Shown here one piece after another: positions 36,750 through 48,429 of a stretch of 64,000 nt of DNA. Under the pieces are notes generated by a model. That model worked only from the letters and a program-made list of their open reading frames with translations, ran no database searches and was not told where the DNA came from. The position numbers and the translations under genes were made by a program. How positions within the stretch are numbered: the stretch's first letter is position 1; every line of letters starts with the position of its first letter. The DNA comes from Nymphaea colorata. Lineage: Eukaryota > Streptophyta > Magnoliopsida > Nymphaeales > Nymphaeaceae. The stretch spans positions 6,053,528 through 6,117,527 of the forward strand of contig NC_045140.1 of NCBI RefSeq assembly GCF_008831285.2, written 5' to 3'.

Positions 36750-38830
36750 AAATGTTCAAACTTTTTTTTTAGTATGCTTAAAATAGATCAAAAATAAATA
36801 AAAAAAGTAGGAGGATTTATCCAAAATATGGAATCAGCAAAATGAAGCAGATGGTCTCAAGAAACAGCAAATAATGAAGTAAAAGTATCATAACATGCGA
36901 ACCTCTTTTTTTCTATAACCTGTTAAACAACACGTGTTGAAGGATCAGTTGACTGAAGCCTGAACGTCCGATGCGAGAAGAAAACTAAAAATTTACGAAG
37001 GTTTAACTGCCGAATAATTCATAATTTCACAGAGCTTCAATTTGAAACGTATTGTCACCATGAGAGCATGAGGATTAAAACCCACTTGGACCCAATTGCA
37101 ACAAGTTGCACCAATTGCATCGAGTTGGTAGCCAGGCCTAAGAACAACTTATCTGTGCAGGATGCAGCGAACCTGTTTGTGATTAATACCATGGCCCATT
37201 GAACATGTTAATTGCTCTTGGTTGTCCATCATTTCTTGAGAGACAAAAACGCTTCTTGAAAAAGAAATGGAAAAGCACAGAAAGTGAGCACTTATTAACT
37301 ACCAAAAAGATTTGCTTTCCTTCCCTTCCAAGATGCCTTTATACTCCTTCTCACTATTTTAGAGGGCTTAATCCAGGATAGATAGAACCTTCAACTTAGC
37401 AAGGTGGCTTTGGTGAGCAGACGCTGGATTCCACTATCAGCCTCTCTGAAAAGCAAAAAGCATCTCCAACTCAATTCAACTGCATTATTCTTCCAACTTT
37501 TTGACAGTCAACCTGTGCATCTTTTGGCAAATGGTCTCTAAAAGAACCCTTGAAACCTTCGCCTTCATTGGCCCAGGTCAACCCCACAGGCCATAACTTC
37601 CAACCGGGGTTGCTTGGATTCTGTTTGCATTAATGCAAGGGGAAGATCCCGTATACCAGAACCCAGGTTTGTTTGTGAATTTTTTACAGAAACATGCTTA
37701 GGTTCGAATTTTTTCATTGGTATGACTTGGGCAGTTAAATAATGAAGAAAAATTGAAACTTAAGTTTGTTTTGGTCATACAACAAAAGGTTTTCATTTGT
37801 TTTTATCACCAAGCACAAGGATATCAGAAGAAGCAAGAATTTAGGTTCTAGATAACAGTTGGTTCCAGCTCGCTCTCTTATATATATATATATATATATA
37901 TACACGCACACACACAAACACACACACACACACACATATCTTAGGAGAGAGCATGTAGTTACTTTGGTGTGGTGCAGTTGGATAAGTTTCAAATTGAATA
38001 TTTCCTTATCAAAATCTTGCAATTTATCTATTGCATATTGCAAAGTTAGGTTTACCAACAGTTGGTTCCAAATAATGGAGAATCAGAAGGAAAAAGGAAA
38101 GCACAGCAACCTCAAGGATGCAGAAGGTTCGTGCACATGCCCTCGCACCCATGCATGCGCACACACACATATTGCTCGAGCCTTATATATATATATATAT
38201 ATACCTCCCCTGCAAGCTTCATTGCACATGGAAAACTACAATACAAATGAAAAGATGCATAGACATAGACAGGTACCGAAACGGCAACTGCAAGCGTATG
38301 CGAAGCATGAGTACCCCATGAGGCTGTGGGCACGACACACTTTACAACTGTCCGTATGCTGGGCCCTTCTGCGGGTGAGCATATGCAAGGATGTGGACTA
38401 AACATACCACAGATTAAGAAAGTAACAGGGATTGATGGTGAGTTCGAACTTATCTTGTAGCTGGGACACATTGCAGCATGATTCATGGCCACATCTCAAA
38501 CATGGTGGAACTGATAATTCTTAGTAACAGAGAACATCAAACATATTGGCGATTCCGATTGCTTAGCAGTTATCATATTACATCTTACATGTGGTGAGAA
38601 GCTTTGCACCACAGGACAAAATTAGCCTAGAATTGTACAATGGTGATACTTCCCAAAAAGAAAAAAAATGCAAAAGAATTTGTCAAAGAAGAAGAAAAGA
38701 AGAAAAGAAAGTAAGTACTCAGAAGCCTATATGGGCAATCTAAGTTCTATATACAGACGGCCGTTTCCTCAACCAACTAAATCGACTCTCTTGAAATAGT
38801 GCTTCAAACTAGAGGAGGTGCGCTCCCAAT
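36750..38830. other. Intergenic between kinesin and bHLH genes (convergent 3' ends)
   Basis: No supported gene. It contains a (TA)n(CA)n microsatellite at about 37880-37938 and a smaller (CA)n...(TA)n pair at about 38160-38204. The short open frames across these microsatellites are low-complexity artefacts. The two flanking genes point toward each other. Confidence 0.45.
37880..37938 (+). repeat. (TA)n(CA)n compound microsatellite
   Basis: A TATATA run is followed at once by CACACA-rich sequence. Confidence 0.9.
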
Positions 38831-38833
38831 TCG

Positions 38834-41340
38834 TCATTGGAGCTCGATTTTCATGTGGCCTGTGGGCAGTGAGCCTGCATTAACCAAAATTTAGAAGGCA
38901 AGCTTTTAATAAAATAACCAGCAAGGAAAATACAGAAATTGATTGGACCTTGAAAGTTTTGTGAGGTAAATAAAGCTCCTTGATTCTGGCCAAAGGCCAT
39001 CTGGACAACACTTTGTAGTTCATCATCCCAAATTGCGGTAAGCTGAAAATTTAGACAGAATTTCGTTATGATTCAGGACTCAGTAATTTTTGTCTCGTAA
39101 AAAAATCGGGAAGATTTTATATAAAGTTACCTGCGATGAAGAATCAGCATATCCATCAGTCAAAGGCAATTGCATGCCAAGACTTCTAGAAAGAGTAGAG
39201 TCAAATGGATTTACAGGGCACTGCGTCTCTGAGACTGAAGTGATGGAACTCTGAAGTGGCCCCTGTTGAGGACGGCTACCATAGGGGAATGCTGAAGTAG
39301 ACGAGTCTAGTGGATACATCGCACGTGAGGGAGATACACGTGATTGAAGCATCTGATGTCAGAGATTCAAGAAACCAAAGAATTAGATAAGATCTTTATC
39401 AACAGTAAAGATATTTACAGATGAAATGTACGAATTTACCTCTTTTTGAAGGAGCCCCTCAATGTTGAAGTCGAGTCTGGGATTAACAGTGGCTAGCTTC
39501 ATTGAAAGAAACTGGAATATCGATAATTGGTCGAAGGAATTAGGCAGTGCTATTGTTTTAACATGTTTTATTAAATTTTGGAGATTAACAAAACATACCT
39601 CAACTTGTCGTTGCAATGACTGCACGTAGTTTATGATCTCGTCAAGCATTACTGCCTTGCCGATTACCTGCAGACATATATCATTGCTTCAATGGCATAT
39701 TCAGAGTGACGACCGTATTGTGCACAACTTCTACGAGAACAATTCATTGCAGCAACAAAATCATTTTGCCTACTAATTCTAAATGGTTATGAGTTCCGGG
39801 GATTACCTTATTGCATCCAGGGACAAGACCTTGCAGAAATTTCATGCGTTCGCTGATCTTTTCTCTTCTCACCTGCCACAGAGGAGACAAAACGGATTAC
39901 CCCTTGAACAACCACAAGCAGGAACTGATATCTCGAGAGGGACCAGAGCAAAGTGACAAATTCATACCCTCTCTGCGAGGCTGTGGCTGTCTGTTGCTTG
40001 GCCCCTCCTAGCTCGGACGTGGATATAATCTTTGGGGGCCTCAACTGGTTTTGGGGTATCTTTAGACTGCTTCTGGTTTCCATCTCCAGCACTCGGACTA
40101 CCGTTCTGCTCAGACTTTGGTTTTGCTTCAACTTTTTCATCAGACCCAGATTCTGCACCTTTGATTTTCTTCATTTTTGACTCGTCAATGTCCATGATCT
40201 GCATCCATGATCACAACCAAATCAAATTAACGAACATCTGTAAATGAAGGAGCCTTGACTGCAGCATCCTTCCTATTTTTCTTGGGTTATGGTACAAAAA
40301 AAATAGTAATGTCTACAAGGCTCTTACATGATAAAACAGGCCTTAACTGAAAAGAACCAACTAGAGTAAGCAAATCCCTGAAGAAACGTCGGAAACTATA
40401 CCTTTGCTTCCTTGCTGTTTGACGAAGTGGGTGTCTCTGCTTTCCCCTTGGGAACTGCCTTCCTCTTTCTACCACCGCTCTCGGTTGCAGCTTTTGATCC
40501 AATCTCGCCCTTCACTACCTGATCACAAACGGTTGATTCCTCACAGCCGGTGCCTAATTCTGCTTCGTCTGAACAGGGCGTGGAGGCCCTGGACAACCTG
40601 CTAAACTTCCGATCCGGACCGCCATCACTGTTGCCAACCCAACCAGAAGCAGGTTTCGCATCTGTTTCAGAAAAATTGGCTGAAAGAGTGGTATCCCTGC
40701 TCATCTGGGCACCACCCTTCAGAGAGTTACTGCTCGAGACTCTAGATAGCTTGCCACTGTAAGGCATTTCAGGCTCCTGAAGGCCTAAACCACTGAATCC
40801 CCTGTTCCCAAATGAAGAATATTTAGCAGCTCTTTCTACAAAGCCTGGGTCAGCTTGGAAGGGAGCCAAGCAGTGTGGAGCAGCCATCGAGTTCCCGGAA
40901 ATGGGTACACTTCCGTTCACTCTGGAATGCCCCACGCCCAGGTTGAGATTGGGAGCGGAATTCAGAGGCGTGCTGAAAGAAGGAGAGCTAGCATCAATGC
41001 TCCCAGCTAAAGGAGTCCCCATTGCTTGTGATGTTGGGGAGATCTCTCCGGAGTTGCAGACACTTCCAAGCCTCCCAATGAGCTCTTTCATGGCGAAGCC
41101 ATCAGTCGCGGGCGGGACGGTGGAGGACGTAGTTGAGGAGATCAAGGAGCTCAGCGCAGGGTGGAATGGAAGGCCTTGATCCAAAGGGATCTCCCAATTC
41201 ACGTTGAGGAAATGATGAGCGAAGGATTCAGTTGGGGTGGAAGAAGGGATGTCTCTCTGCATTTCCATAGCGACTTGGCTGTAGTTCAGAGCAGAAAGGT
41301 TGCTACCATTACCATTCATAAGGAAGCTTTCCTTTTCCAT
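38834..41340 (-). CDS. bHLH transcription factor, bHLH62/bHLH78-like, 8 exons, ~577 aa
   Basis: Nuclear DNA-binding factor predicted to bind E-box/G-box DNA as a dimer. Minus-strand exons: 41340-40402, 40198-39968, 39872-39807, 39667-39599, 39511-39440, 39352-39131, 39042-38949 and 38874-38834. All phases close, giving 578 codons with the stop. The N-terminus is Ser-rich, with [16 protein letters not shown], a block typical of this subfamily, and a basic [12 protein letters not shown] near residue 295-305. The bHLH starts after [20 protein letters not shown] (about residues 370-390). It carries the H-E-R contact residues, helix 1 with [11 protein letters not shown], and helix 2 with [20 protein letters not shown]. 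The C-terminus HMKIELQ matches the conserved end of bHLH62/78. I chose the Met at 41340 (MEKESF) because relatives begin similarly; an in-frame Met at 41388 would add 16 residues. The last intron's donor is GTCC, which is weak. Confidence 0.93.
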
Positions 41341-41536
41341 CTCAGATGAGAAGAAGCCACAATTTATGGCAAAGCAGAGGGTGCCCACAAAATTTCAGCC
41401 ACAGGGAATGAAAACGAAATGGTTTTCTCTCTTTACCAATCAAAATGGCCGAAGATAAAGACCAAAGGAAGTGTAAGTCCAATCACTCCTTACCAAAGCC
41501 AAAAAATCCTCCGTAAGAGAGAGAGGAAGAGAGAGA

Positions 41537-41576
<40 letters not shown>

Positions 41577-42550
41577 GAAACAAGAGGAAGGAGATTGGTC
41601 ATAAGAGAGGGCCGGCAGGACCCGGATGATAAGGAGGAGAAGCGAAATGTTGACCCTTAATCTCCGTAATGAATGGTGAAGATGACGGGCCTTCAACGTC
41701 AAACCAGTTGTGTCCCCTTCCTCCTCCCTCTGTTAAACCAATCGAAGCTCCCCAAAAAGAGAGAGAAAGAGAGACATTACTCCTCAAACTCCAAACCAGA
41801 CCATTCATCCACCTTCCCCTTAAAAACACCCATGAAGAGAGAGAGAGACAGAGATGAGATGAATGGCAATTTCTCAAAAAGCAAGAACATAAAAAAGTGA
41901 TTCAATTTCGGCCGAGGAAGACGACAAATTCACAGTGAGAAAGAAAGAGATGAATGGCAGTTTAAATAAAAAAGAGAAAAGTAATTTTAAATCTTTTCTG
42001 AGACTGGGCGAGAGGAATGAATAGCAATTCGAACCAAAAAATATAAAGTAGCATCTAATTTGCTCTGAGAGAGAGACAGTGAGAGAAGATAGATGGAGAT
42101 GAATGATGCTATAGAAAGAGCAATCACAGGAAAAAAGTTCAGATTCTTTGGAAAGAAAACGAAAGATGATTTAAATACCAAAGGAAGAATAAATATATAC
42201 AGAGAAAAGGGTAGACCTTAGTTTCTTCTGATACAGAGAGAAAGATCATTTCAAATGAAAAAAGTGAAAATTACAGAAAAGTAGCTTTCTTTTCATTGTC
42301 GTTTATAAAAGAGAACAAATAGGATAGTAGGAAAAAAAAACAGCCAAAAAGATGGAAATTAAACCCACAAAAAATTTCTTTTCCTTTATTTTATTTTTCT
42401 TCTGATATTTTATGTGGCCTGATGACTTGGTTTGCCAAGGTGGGCACGTGATGGGGATTAGGTTTTTTTTTCTCTCTCTCTTTTGCTTTTTTCCCTCCCG
42501 TTATTTATTACTGTAAAACCTCTTTCTTTACCGTCCCTCATTTAAAAAAA
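41341..42550 (-). promoter_or_regulatory. bHLH gene leader and promoter, GA/CT-rich
   Basis: It holds a (GA)n-rich tract at about 41514-41580, read as (CT)n on the gene's sense strand, and scattered GAGAGA runs to about 42100. CT-rich leaders are common in plant regulatory genes. There is no separate open frame of note. A CACGTG G-box lies at 42445-42450, about 1.1 kb upstream of the ATG. Confidence 0.5.
42445..42450. promoter_or_regulatory. G-box (CACGTG)
   Basis: A perfect palindromic G-box in GGGCACGTGATGG. G-boxes bind bHLH and bZIP factors, so regulation by its own family is possible but inferred. Confidence 0.4.
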
Positions 42551-43433
42551 AAAAAAAGGAATTTGGACTAATTGGGATTAAAATATCCTGCAATCATTGG
42601 AAGAAATAGAAGGGATAGTTAAAAAGCCAACCGGCGTGGTTAACAAAAGTATTTTTAAATTAAATTATTTTAATCTTGGCCTCCCTAACCCAACCACCCC
42701 GGTGCTCGACTCAATCATTGCGCTTCATTCCGTTCCAACTACGTTAGGTGAAAAAAATTACCACGGGTAAAAAGGCTTTCTCTTTTCACCGTGGGTGAAA
42801 CAGTAAAAAGTTCCCTTTCCATTTACGTATCGCCTTTTGTGACCAACGTACAATTACAAACCCATATCGTCGTTATTTTCATCGTTCTATATTTTAATAG
42901 CTGTTTAGACAAAGTTTTTTTCATAAACCAGGAAGAAGGGGATGAATTTTGGAAAAGTTATCGATTCATACCTCCTTTTTATTGCAGTAGTTTTTCTTTT
43001 TATTTGGTGAGTAAGTTGAGGAGAGAGAAAATATTGCATATCACCAAATGAACATTGGAGTTGAAGGGTATACTTTAAGTTTATCAAGATTCTCCATAAC
43101 AAACTAAAACTTGAAGGTATAAAAGTATGACTTAGGAAAGACTTCTTCCAAATAAATATTAAAAAAATATTATTATTGCAGTCAGTTCTCAACAACAATT
43201 TTGTCTTTTTTACTAAAACGTATTACTTTTGTAACTCACTTAAGAATTTAAAAAAAAATAATGGGGTTAGGATTAAACTAATAAAAGCTTTATTCACCAT
43301 GACTAAAAAACTGCACCAAAAGCAGCTACGGAAATCAACCTTTGTCTAAGTTAAAACTTTAAAACATTGTCATCAACCTTTGTCTAAGTTAAAACTTTAA
43401 AACATTGTCAATTTTTGAAACAGATTTATGAAA
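42551..43433. other. Intergenic, no supported gene
   Basis: The open frame at 42791-43051 has no recognisable domain. A ~38-bp tandem duplication (ATCAACCTTTGTCTAAGTTA... twice) lies at about 43335-43410. Confidence 0.4.
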
Positions 43434-43704
43434 CACTTATATAGTGTCGTTCGGGTAAGCGAGAGGTTCATCCCACCGCTCAAAGCAAGGCCCGACAGTC
43501 GCCCTCATTTTCCCTGCCTTTAGGGTCCTGGGCTACATCGGTGTCAGCGATAGCAACGAGCACCCTTCAACTTGGGTGTCGCGCCGTACCACCTTAAGCA
43601 ATGAACATAGCGCCTAAGGGAATGAGACTAGAGACCTGCCTTTATACAGACCCCTAGCTCGATCAGCTATGTTATGCCCCTTGAGGCACTTATATAGTGT
43701 CGTT
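43434..43704 (-). mobile_element. SINE-like insertion with 18-bp target-site duplication
   Basis: CACTTATATAGTGTCGTT occurs at 43434-43451 and again at 43687-43704, flanking a 235-bp insert richer in GC than its surroundings. On the minus strand the insert starts CCTCAAGGGGCATAACATAG and carries an A-box-like TAGCTGATCGAG. A B-box-like AGTCTCATTCC follows about 30 bp on, the layout of a tRNA-derived SINE. A long, perfect duplication fits LINE-mediated insertion and shows it is fairly young. Confidence 0.7.
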
Positions 43705-44269
43705 GCTACCAAACGATCCCTATTATTTTTAAGTTGAAGACTCTGAATTGAATCTTTACTGCAAGTTTTTGTCGATGTTGTGTTCCTAAGACTTGATGGT
43801 CAAAGAAATTCTTTTTCAACAGAGCAAAACAATAGAATAAGCCATGATCAATGAGTCCCTTAGCTTAAAGGAAAAAAAAAAAACTAAGAAAATTGGTCAT
43901 TTTATGAAGCTTGTTGTTAGATCACTTAAATATAAGCACATTTGGGAGAGGTAAAATTTTTTCTCCGCTTGCTCGAGAAGGACTATTTAGCACCTCTAGA
44001 CATGACACAACAAGGGAACATGCATTTTGAGGACATGTATTTGGACCTAACTTTCGATGCATCGGTAAGAAATAAAGTGAAATGTTGAAAGCGTTTCAAT
44101 TTATCAGAATGAACCTAAACATCAAAACGTTATGAAAACATGTAAGGTCATATTCTTAAACATTATAGTCTGAAAAAATATTTCATTTGTATTTCCACAA
44201 CACAAGAGTAAGTTTATTTCCATTCGGAGAGATCCCAAGTCATCACTATATGAAAATTCATTGTTTAAA

Positions 44270-44428
44270 CAATGGCAAAGCCACATGGGGGGCTGCCTCA
44301 CGAAATATGTTTGTTTTTTTTATATTATTGTTTCAAAATATTTGATTGTTTGTACCTATAAGTGACCCTAAAAAGATTGAAGTTAGTTATTGAATTAATG
44401 GTCTTCTAGCCAAAATTTCTGGGTCCGC
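44270..44428. mobile_element. MITE-like copy (GTGGCAGAGCCA family), inverted
   Basis: The left end is AATGGCAAAGCCACATGGGGG. The right end is CTAGCCAAAATTTCTGGGTCCGCTAG, the inverted counterpart. The interior is AT-rich with no open frame. Confidence 0.5.
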
Positions 44429-44470
44429 TAGTGAAACAAGAAGTGGACTTCACGCCAGCCCTCAAAACTA

Positions 44471-44910
44471 GGGATGCACATGAGCTGAGACGAACTCGAG
44501 TTGGGCCAGCTCAAGCAAGACTCAACTCAAATAGCTTGAGCTCAAACTCGAGTCGAGCTCAACGGAGCAAGCTCGAGCTCGACAATACAATGTCAAGCTC
44601 GAACTTGACCTATTTAACTCATTAACTCGTTTATGTTAAGCTCGAACTTGACTTATTTAACTCATCAACTCGTTTATGTTAAGCAGGCATCATTTTTTTA
44701 ACTAGTTTAACTTGTTTAAATGCTACTCTTTTAACTATTTTCTCATTATAGTTCAACATTTATTATGTAGTCTAGCCAACTTGAGTTTAAACAAGTCTAG
44801 TTCTTAGAGTTTGAACTCAACTCGTTTAACATTGTTGAGCATACACTTGAACTCGAGTATAAATGAGTCGAGCTCAAGCTGGCTCGACTTGTGGCACAGT
44901 CGACTTGATT
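44471..44910. repeat. GAGCTCGA-rich dispersed repeat
   Basis: It starts AGGGATGCACATGAGCTGAG and runs through many GAGCTCGA/AACTCGAGT motifs to GTCGAGCTCAAGCTGGCTCGAC. It includes an internal ~47-bp tandem duplication around AAGCTCGAACTTGAC at 44592-44684. Its relative is at 48056-48425. Confidence 0.6.
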
Positions 44911-45199
44911 CAATAATTCAGCTAAATTGGTTTGTGGATCTAAAAAGGATTGTAAACGGGATTGTGGCGCTCCACTCTGCCACTAATGCGAAAGGATGCA
45001 AAGAATGACTTTAAAGATAAGCTCAACAGTTAAACAATTGTTTTGTATTGGTTAACACTATCTTCTCCTCTAATGAATGTTGAAGGTTCAGATTTGGATA
45101 AAATATCCATCCAACATACATAAAAAAATTGGATTAAAAAGAAAACATCCGATGAAGAAATAAAATTGAATTCAAATTTAAGAAGCTTGAATGGCCAAG

Positions 45200-45480
45200 C
45201 ACAGTCGAGGCAAAAAAAAATGTGTGTATGCATGCATGCTTGTGTATACCATAGACCAAGTGTCGAACACACTGCGCTAGTAAGAGGCTGAAGTCCCTCA
45301 TTCTTCTCTTGCCACTTGGTTTTAGAACTGCTTTAAGACCTAGGTGTACATCATTCAATTCGAGCATCGTACATACTATAATTTATAATTTAAAAGAATG
45401 ACACCCATGAAAATCGAACTAAAAATGCATCAAAAACACGTCAGTTAAGCCGACCAGCTATGTTATACCCATTGAGACCA
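45200..45480 (-). mobile_element. tRNA-derived SINE-like copy
   Basis: On the minus strand it reads GGGTATAACATAGCTGGTCGG, with an A-box of TAGCTGGTCGG. Some 30 bp on is AGTTCGATTTTC, a B-box close to GGTTCGANTCC. This is the clearest pol III promoter pair of the SINE-like copies in this window. The far end is not fixed. Confidence 0.55.
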
Positions 45481-46480
45481 ATGATCCATGTGATCGGTTG
45501 ATGGCCTTGCTCATCACAAGATATGGAGTAAAAGATTTGACCACACCTTCCTTACCCGCCTAAACCACACAACATAAAAGCTACAAACATATCCTTCTTC
45601 CTCTCACCTTCATTTCAAATGTCTACTCATTCCCTCTCTCTCTCATCGGCATCTCCATTAAGTGCTGAACACAATCTCCTTTCATCTGACTCACTTGTCA
45701 TTTCTATGTTGGAAAAGAAAGGAAAATTCCTTCTTCAAGCCCACACTTTTTCTATAATTTTAAAGAGTCTATGTTTTATGATTTTTTAAATAAACAATGC
45801 ACTTTTTATAGAAACTATGAAAAGACTGAATACCCTCCCTGCAGTGCGCCCACACTCACAAAATGTTCAATTTCCAAATAACTCTCCATCTTATGCAAAC
45901 ACAAATCAGTCTCGTGAATGAAGCTTCAGATACACTTTCATTGACATGACAAATGAAAGCATGTTAGCTAAAACTATAAGAATATAATAACTTGCTCAAA
46001 CACAATATTGAAAAAATCCGGAGCTTAGTTTTTAGAACTTCAAGCCTTTATATGAAAATTGAGGCCTTGCGTAATAAATTAAACAATGATCTCCTTTTTG
46101 GAACTACAAGTAAAAGATAGGCACCTAGTTTACAAAATCCCAAAAAAAATAAGGCTATTCCCATATTTTAGATAAGGTCGGCCAAATTGAATTTTCATGC
46201 ATTTTGGCATGCAATAAATCTATGGTGACTTCTTTCTAACACAAACACCAAGTCCTCTTGGTTCTTCCCTCATTTTGCATCCCATGTCTTAATCGTTGCG
46301 AGTGAATGAGAAAGTGTGAGAAAGCCATTGCCATGAAAGTTTGGATTCAAACACACAGTTGGCCTTTCCTACGAAAATTCACTTGTCTGGCATGTGCTTG
46401 TTTCACTGCAATCATGGCTTTATGGATCCAACGTTTTTCACATGGTAAATTACCTATCAGAATGAGAGCGCAATTTGTAG
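45481..46480. other. Intergenic, no supported gene
   Basis: AT-rich sequence with scattered short open frames and no recognisable domain. Its right part may be a heavily decayed copia fragment continuous with the integrase scrap that follows. Confidence 0.35.
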
Positions 46481-46509
46481 TATCTGATCGACATATGATT
46501 TTTATTTGA

Positions 46510-46625
46510 AATAAAAGTTGTGAAAACATTGCACGTTTCTAAACAAAATGGAATTGCTGAAAGAAAGAAACAGTATGGTAGAAGTCGCTACCAAGGATGG
46601 TAAGTATTTACTCAACATTATTGTA
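46510..46625 (+). pseudogene. Copia integrase fragment
   Basis: The plus strand reads VSKQNGIAERKK, matching the conserved PQQNGVAERKN motif of copia integrase. After a one-base shift it continues RNSMVEVA, matching the RTLVEMA that follows the motif. It is a short, frameshifted remnant with no neighbouring domains. Confidence 0.6.
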
Positions 46626-46659
46626 CTTCAAGTATATTCCCCAAGAATCCATTGTGAGC

Positions 46660-46817
46660 AGTGGCATAGCCACATGTGGGCAGTTGCCCACACTAGCTCT
46701 TTAAAATTATTTTATTTTTACGTTAACACATATATATATATATATAGGTGCCCCTCTAGATATAAATGCTTCTAACTAGGTGTTCCTCTAACTAATTTTT
46801 CTGTCTTCGCCACTGAT
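46660..46817. mobile_element. MITE-like copy (GTGGCAGAGCCA family), inverted
   Basis: The left end is CAGTGGCATAGCCACATGTG, with the GTGGGCAGTTGCCCACAC palindrome. The right end is TTTCTGTCTTCGCCACTG. Terminal inverted repeats fit CAGTGGC.../...GCCACTG. It lies directly after the copia integrase scrap. Confidence 0.65.
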
Positions 46818-46819
46818 TG

Positions 46820-48055
46820 TGAGGAAAGAAACTTGAAAGAATACTTGGATTGCAAGAGGTACATGTGTCGTTTCTCGGTAAGTTGAGTCTTAAACTTGCT
46901 CTGTTTGATCATTGGATTCTCTTTCTCGACTTGTGCACCTCTCCAAGGCATTTTGAATCCTAGGTTTGACATATACACTAACATGGTAAAATTAGGGGGC
47001 AGCAACATTTTTCCACGGCAATAAAGTCTCACTATCTCATTTTTCTTTCTCTTTCCTCTGAAGTAAGCTTGATTGGTTAGATATGGACGTAAACACATGA
47101 GACACAAATCAGATGTAACCTTTACCAACTTCAAGATGATTAGACATAGGCCAACTTCATTTGAATTTGGTCCTGGAAATTGATTAGGATAAAGGAAAAC
47201 CAAATTTGGAACAATTATATGAAAATTCATAGTTTACATATATAAAGAATAAATTTCAGACTCAGTTGAATGCAATACACCCAAAAATTAGGATAAAGAA
47301 AGAAACAAGTATAAGAACAAACTCTCTTTATTTTCACTTTTTTTTCTTTTTTTTTTTAAATTTGTGGGATTGCAATTTCTTCTTTTGGAATGGAAAAGGG
47401 TTGAGAGGAAGCTTGAAAGAAACCCATTCACAGTTGAAAGACTCATTGAATTTATGGAGGTATCTTTCTCCACCTACAGGTGAGAGTCATCAATCAGTCG
47501 GATCAATCAAGCTCATGATGTAGCGATGGTTTCGAATGACCAAACCTTGTTTTAGGTCATCTAACTTTGGAATAAAATTTTGGAGATGTATGATCTTCAT
47601 GAATCCTGTTTCTAAGGAGAGGAAGAACACATGAACTATGATCTTTGAAGAGTTTTTACTTCTTTGATTAGACTGTAGAAAGTTACGATTTTAAATCCCC
47701 ATTCAAGCCAATTTGATTAGACAAGGACCCAATTCATTGCCCTTAAACGACAGAGATCATGTTAGGTTGATTTTGATATTGATGTCTAAAGGCGTGCGCA
47801 CACACACACACACATATATACATATATATATAGAGAGAGAGATGCAGTGGTGATGCCCTTTTACTAAAATAGATGCAGTATGATTGTTTTGATACCAATA
47901 CAGCAATGATGCTCTAATACCATTTTGAACCTTGCACTAATGCATTTTGCATCTGTTTACATCCTTAGTAATCAATAAGTGAGAAAATAGTCCCGAAACA
48001 GCTATAGACTCCAGACACAAAAGTAAAGGAGAGAGGCTTCAGTCTCTTTGAGGTA
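46820..48055. other. Intergenic, no supported gene
   Basis: The 152-codon minus frame at 46772-47230 has no recognisable domain and overlaps the MITE. A (CA)n(TA)n(GA)n microsatellite lies at about 47799-47842. Confidence 0.4.
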
Positions 48056-48425
48056 GGGGTGAACACGAGTCGACTCAAGCCCGAGTTTAGTCAGCTCGAG
48101 CTCGGGTCAACTAATGAAACATCGAGCTCGAGAATAGCTCGATAGAAGCAGCTTGAGCTCGACTCGGCAGTTACGTGTTGAGCTCGAGCTCAACTCGATT
48201 AAGGCTCGACAAACTCGTAAACTCGTTTGAATATTTCGACTTGCTTAAGGCTTGACAAACTCGATTAAAGCTCGAGTTCGACTCTGCAGTTACGTGTTGA
48301 GCTCGAACTCAACTCGATTATTTGAACGAGTCGACTGACGAACTCGAACTCGACTCATTAAGCAAATGATTCGTTTCGAACTCGTTCACGAGCCGAGCGG
48401 TGCTTTAACAAGTCAAGCTCGAGTA
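48056..48425. repeat. GAGCTCGA-rich dispersed repeat
   Basis: It begins AGGGGTGAACACGAGTCGAC and ends ACAAGTCAAGCTCGAGTACAAG. The middle holds two similar ~110-bp units, each with GCAGTTACGTGTTGAGCTCGA then ACTCAACTCGATTA. It is related to 44471-44910. Confidence 0.6.
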
Positions 48426-48429
48426 CAAG

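Noticed and set aside
40404-41349. Plus-strand frames opposite bHLH exon 1
   Set aside because: Shadows of the bHLH coding exon; no domain or splice logic of their own.
41341-41388. Upstream Met for the bHLH gene (16 extra residues)
   Set aside because: In frame and possible, but subfamily members begin at a position equivalent to 41340. The extra residues are unlike them.
46772-47230. 152-codon minus-strand open frame
   Set aside because: It overlaps a MITE, has no known motif, and shows no copia homology when read in all frames by eye.
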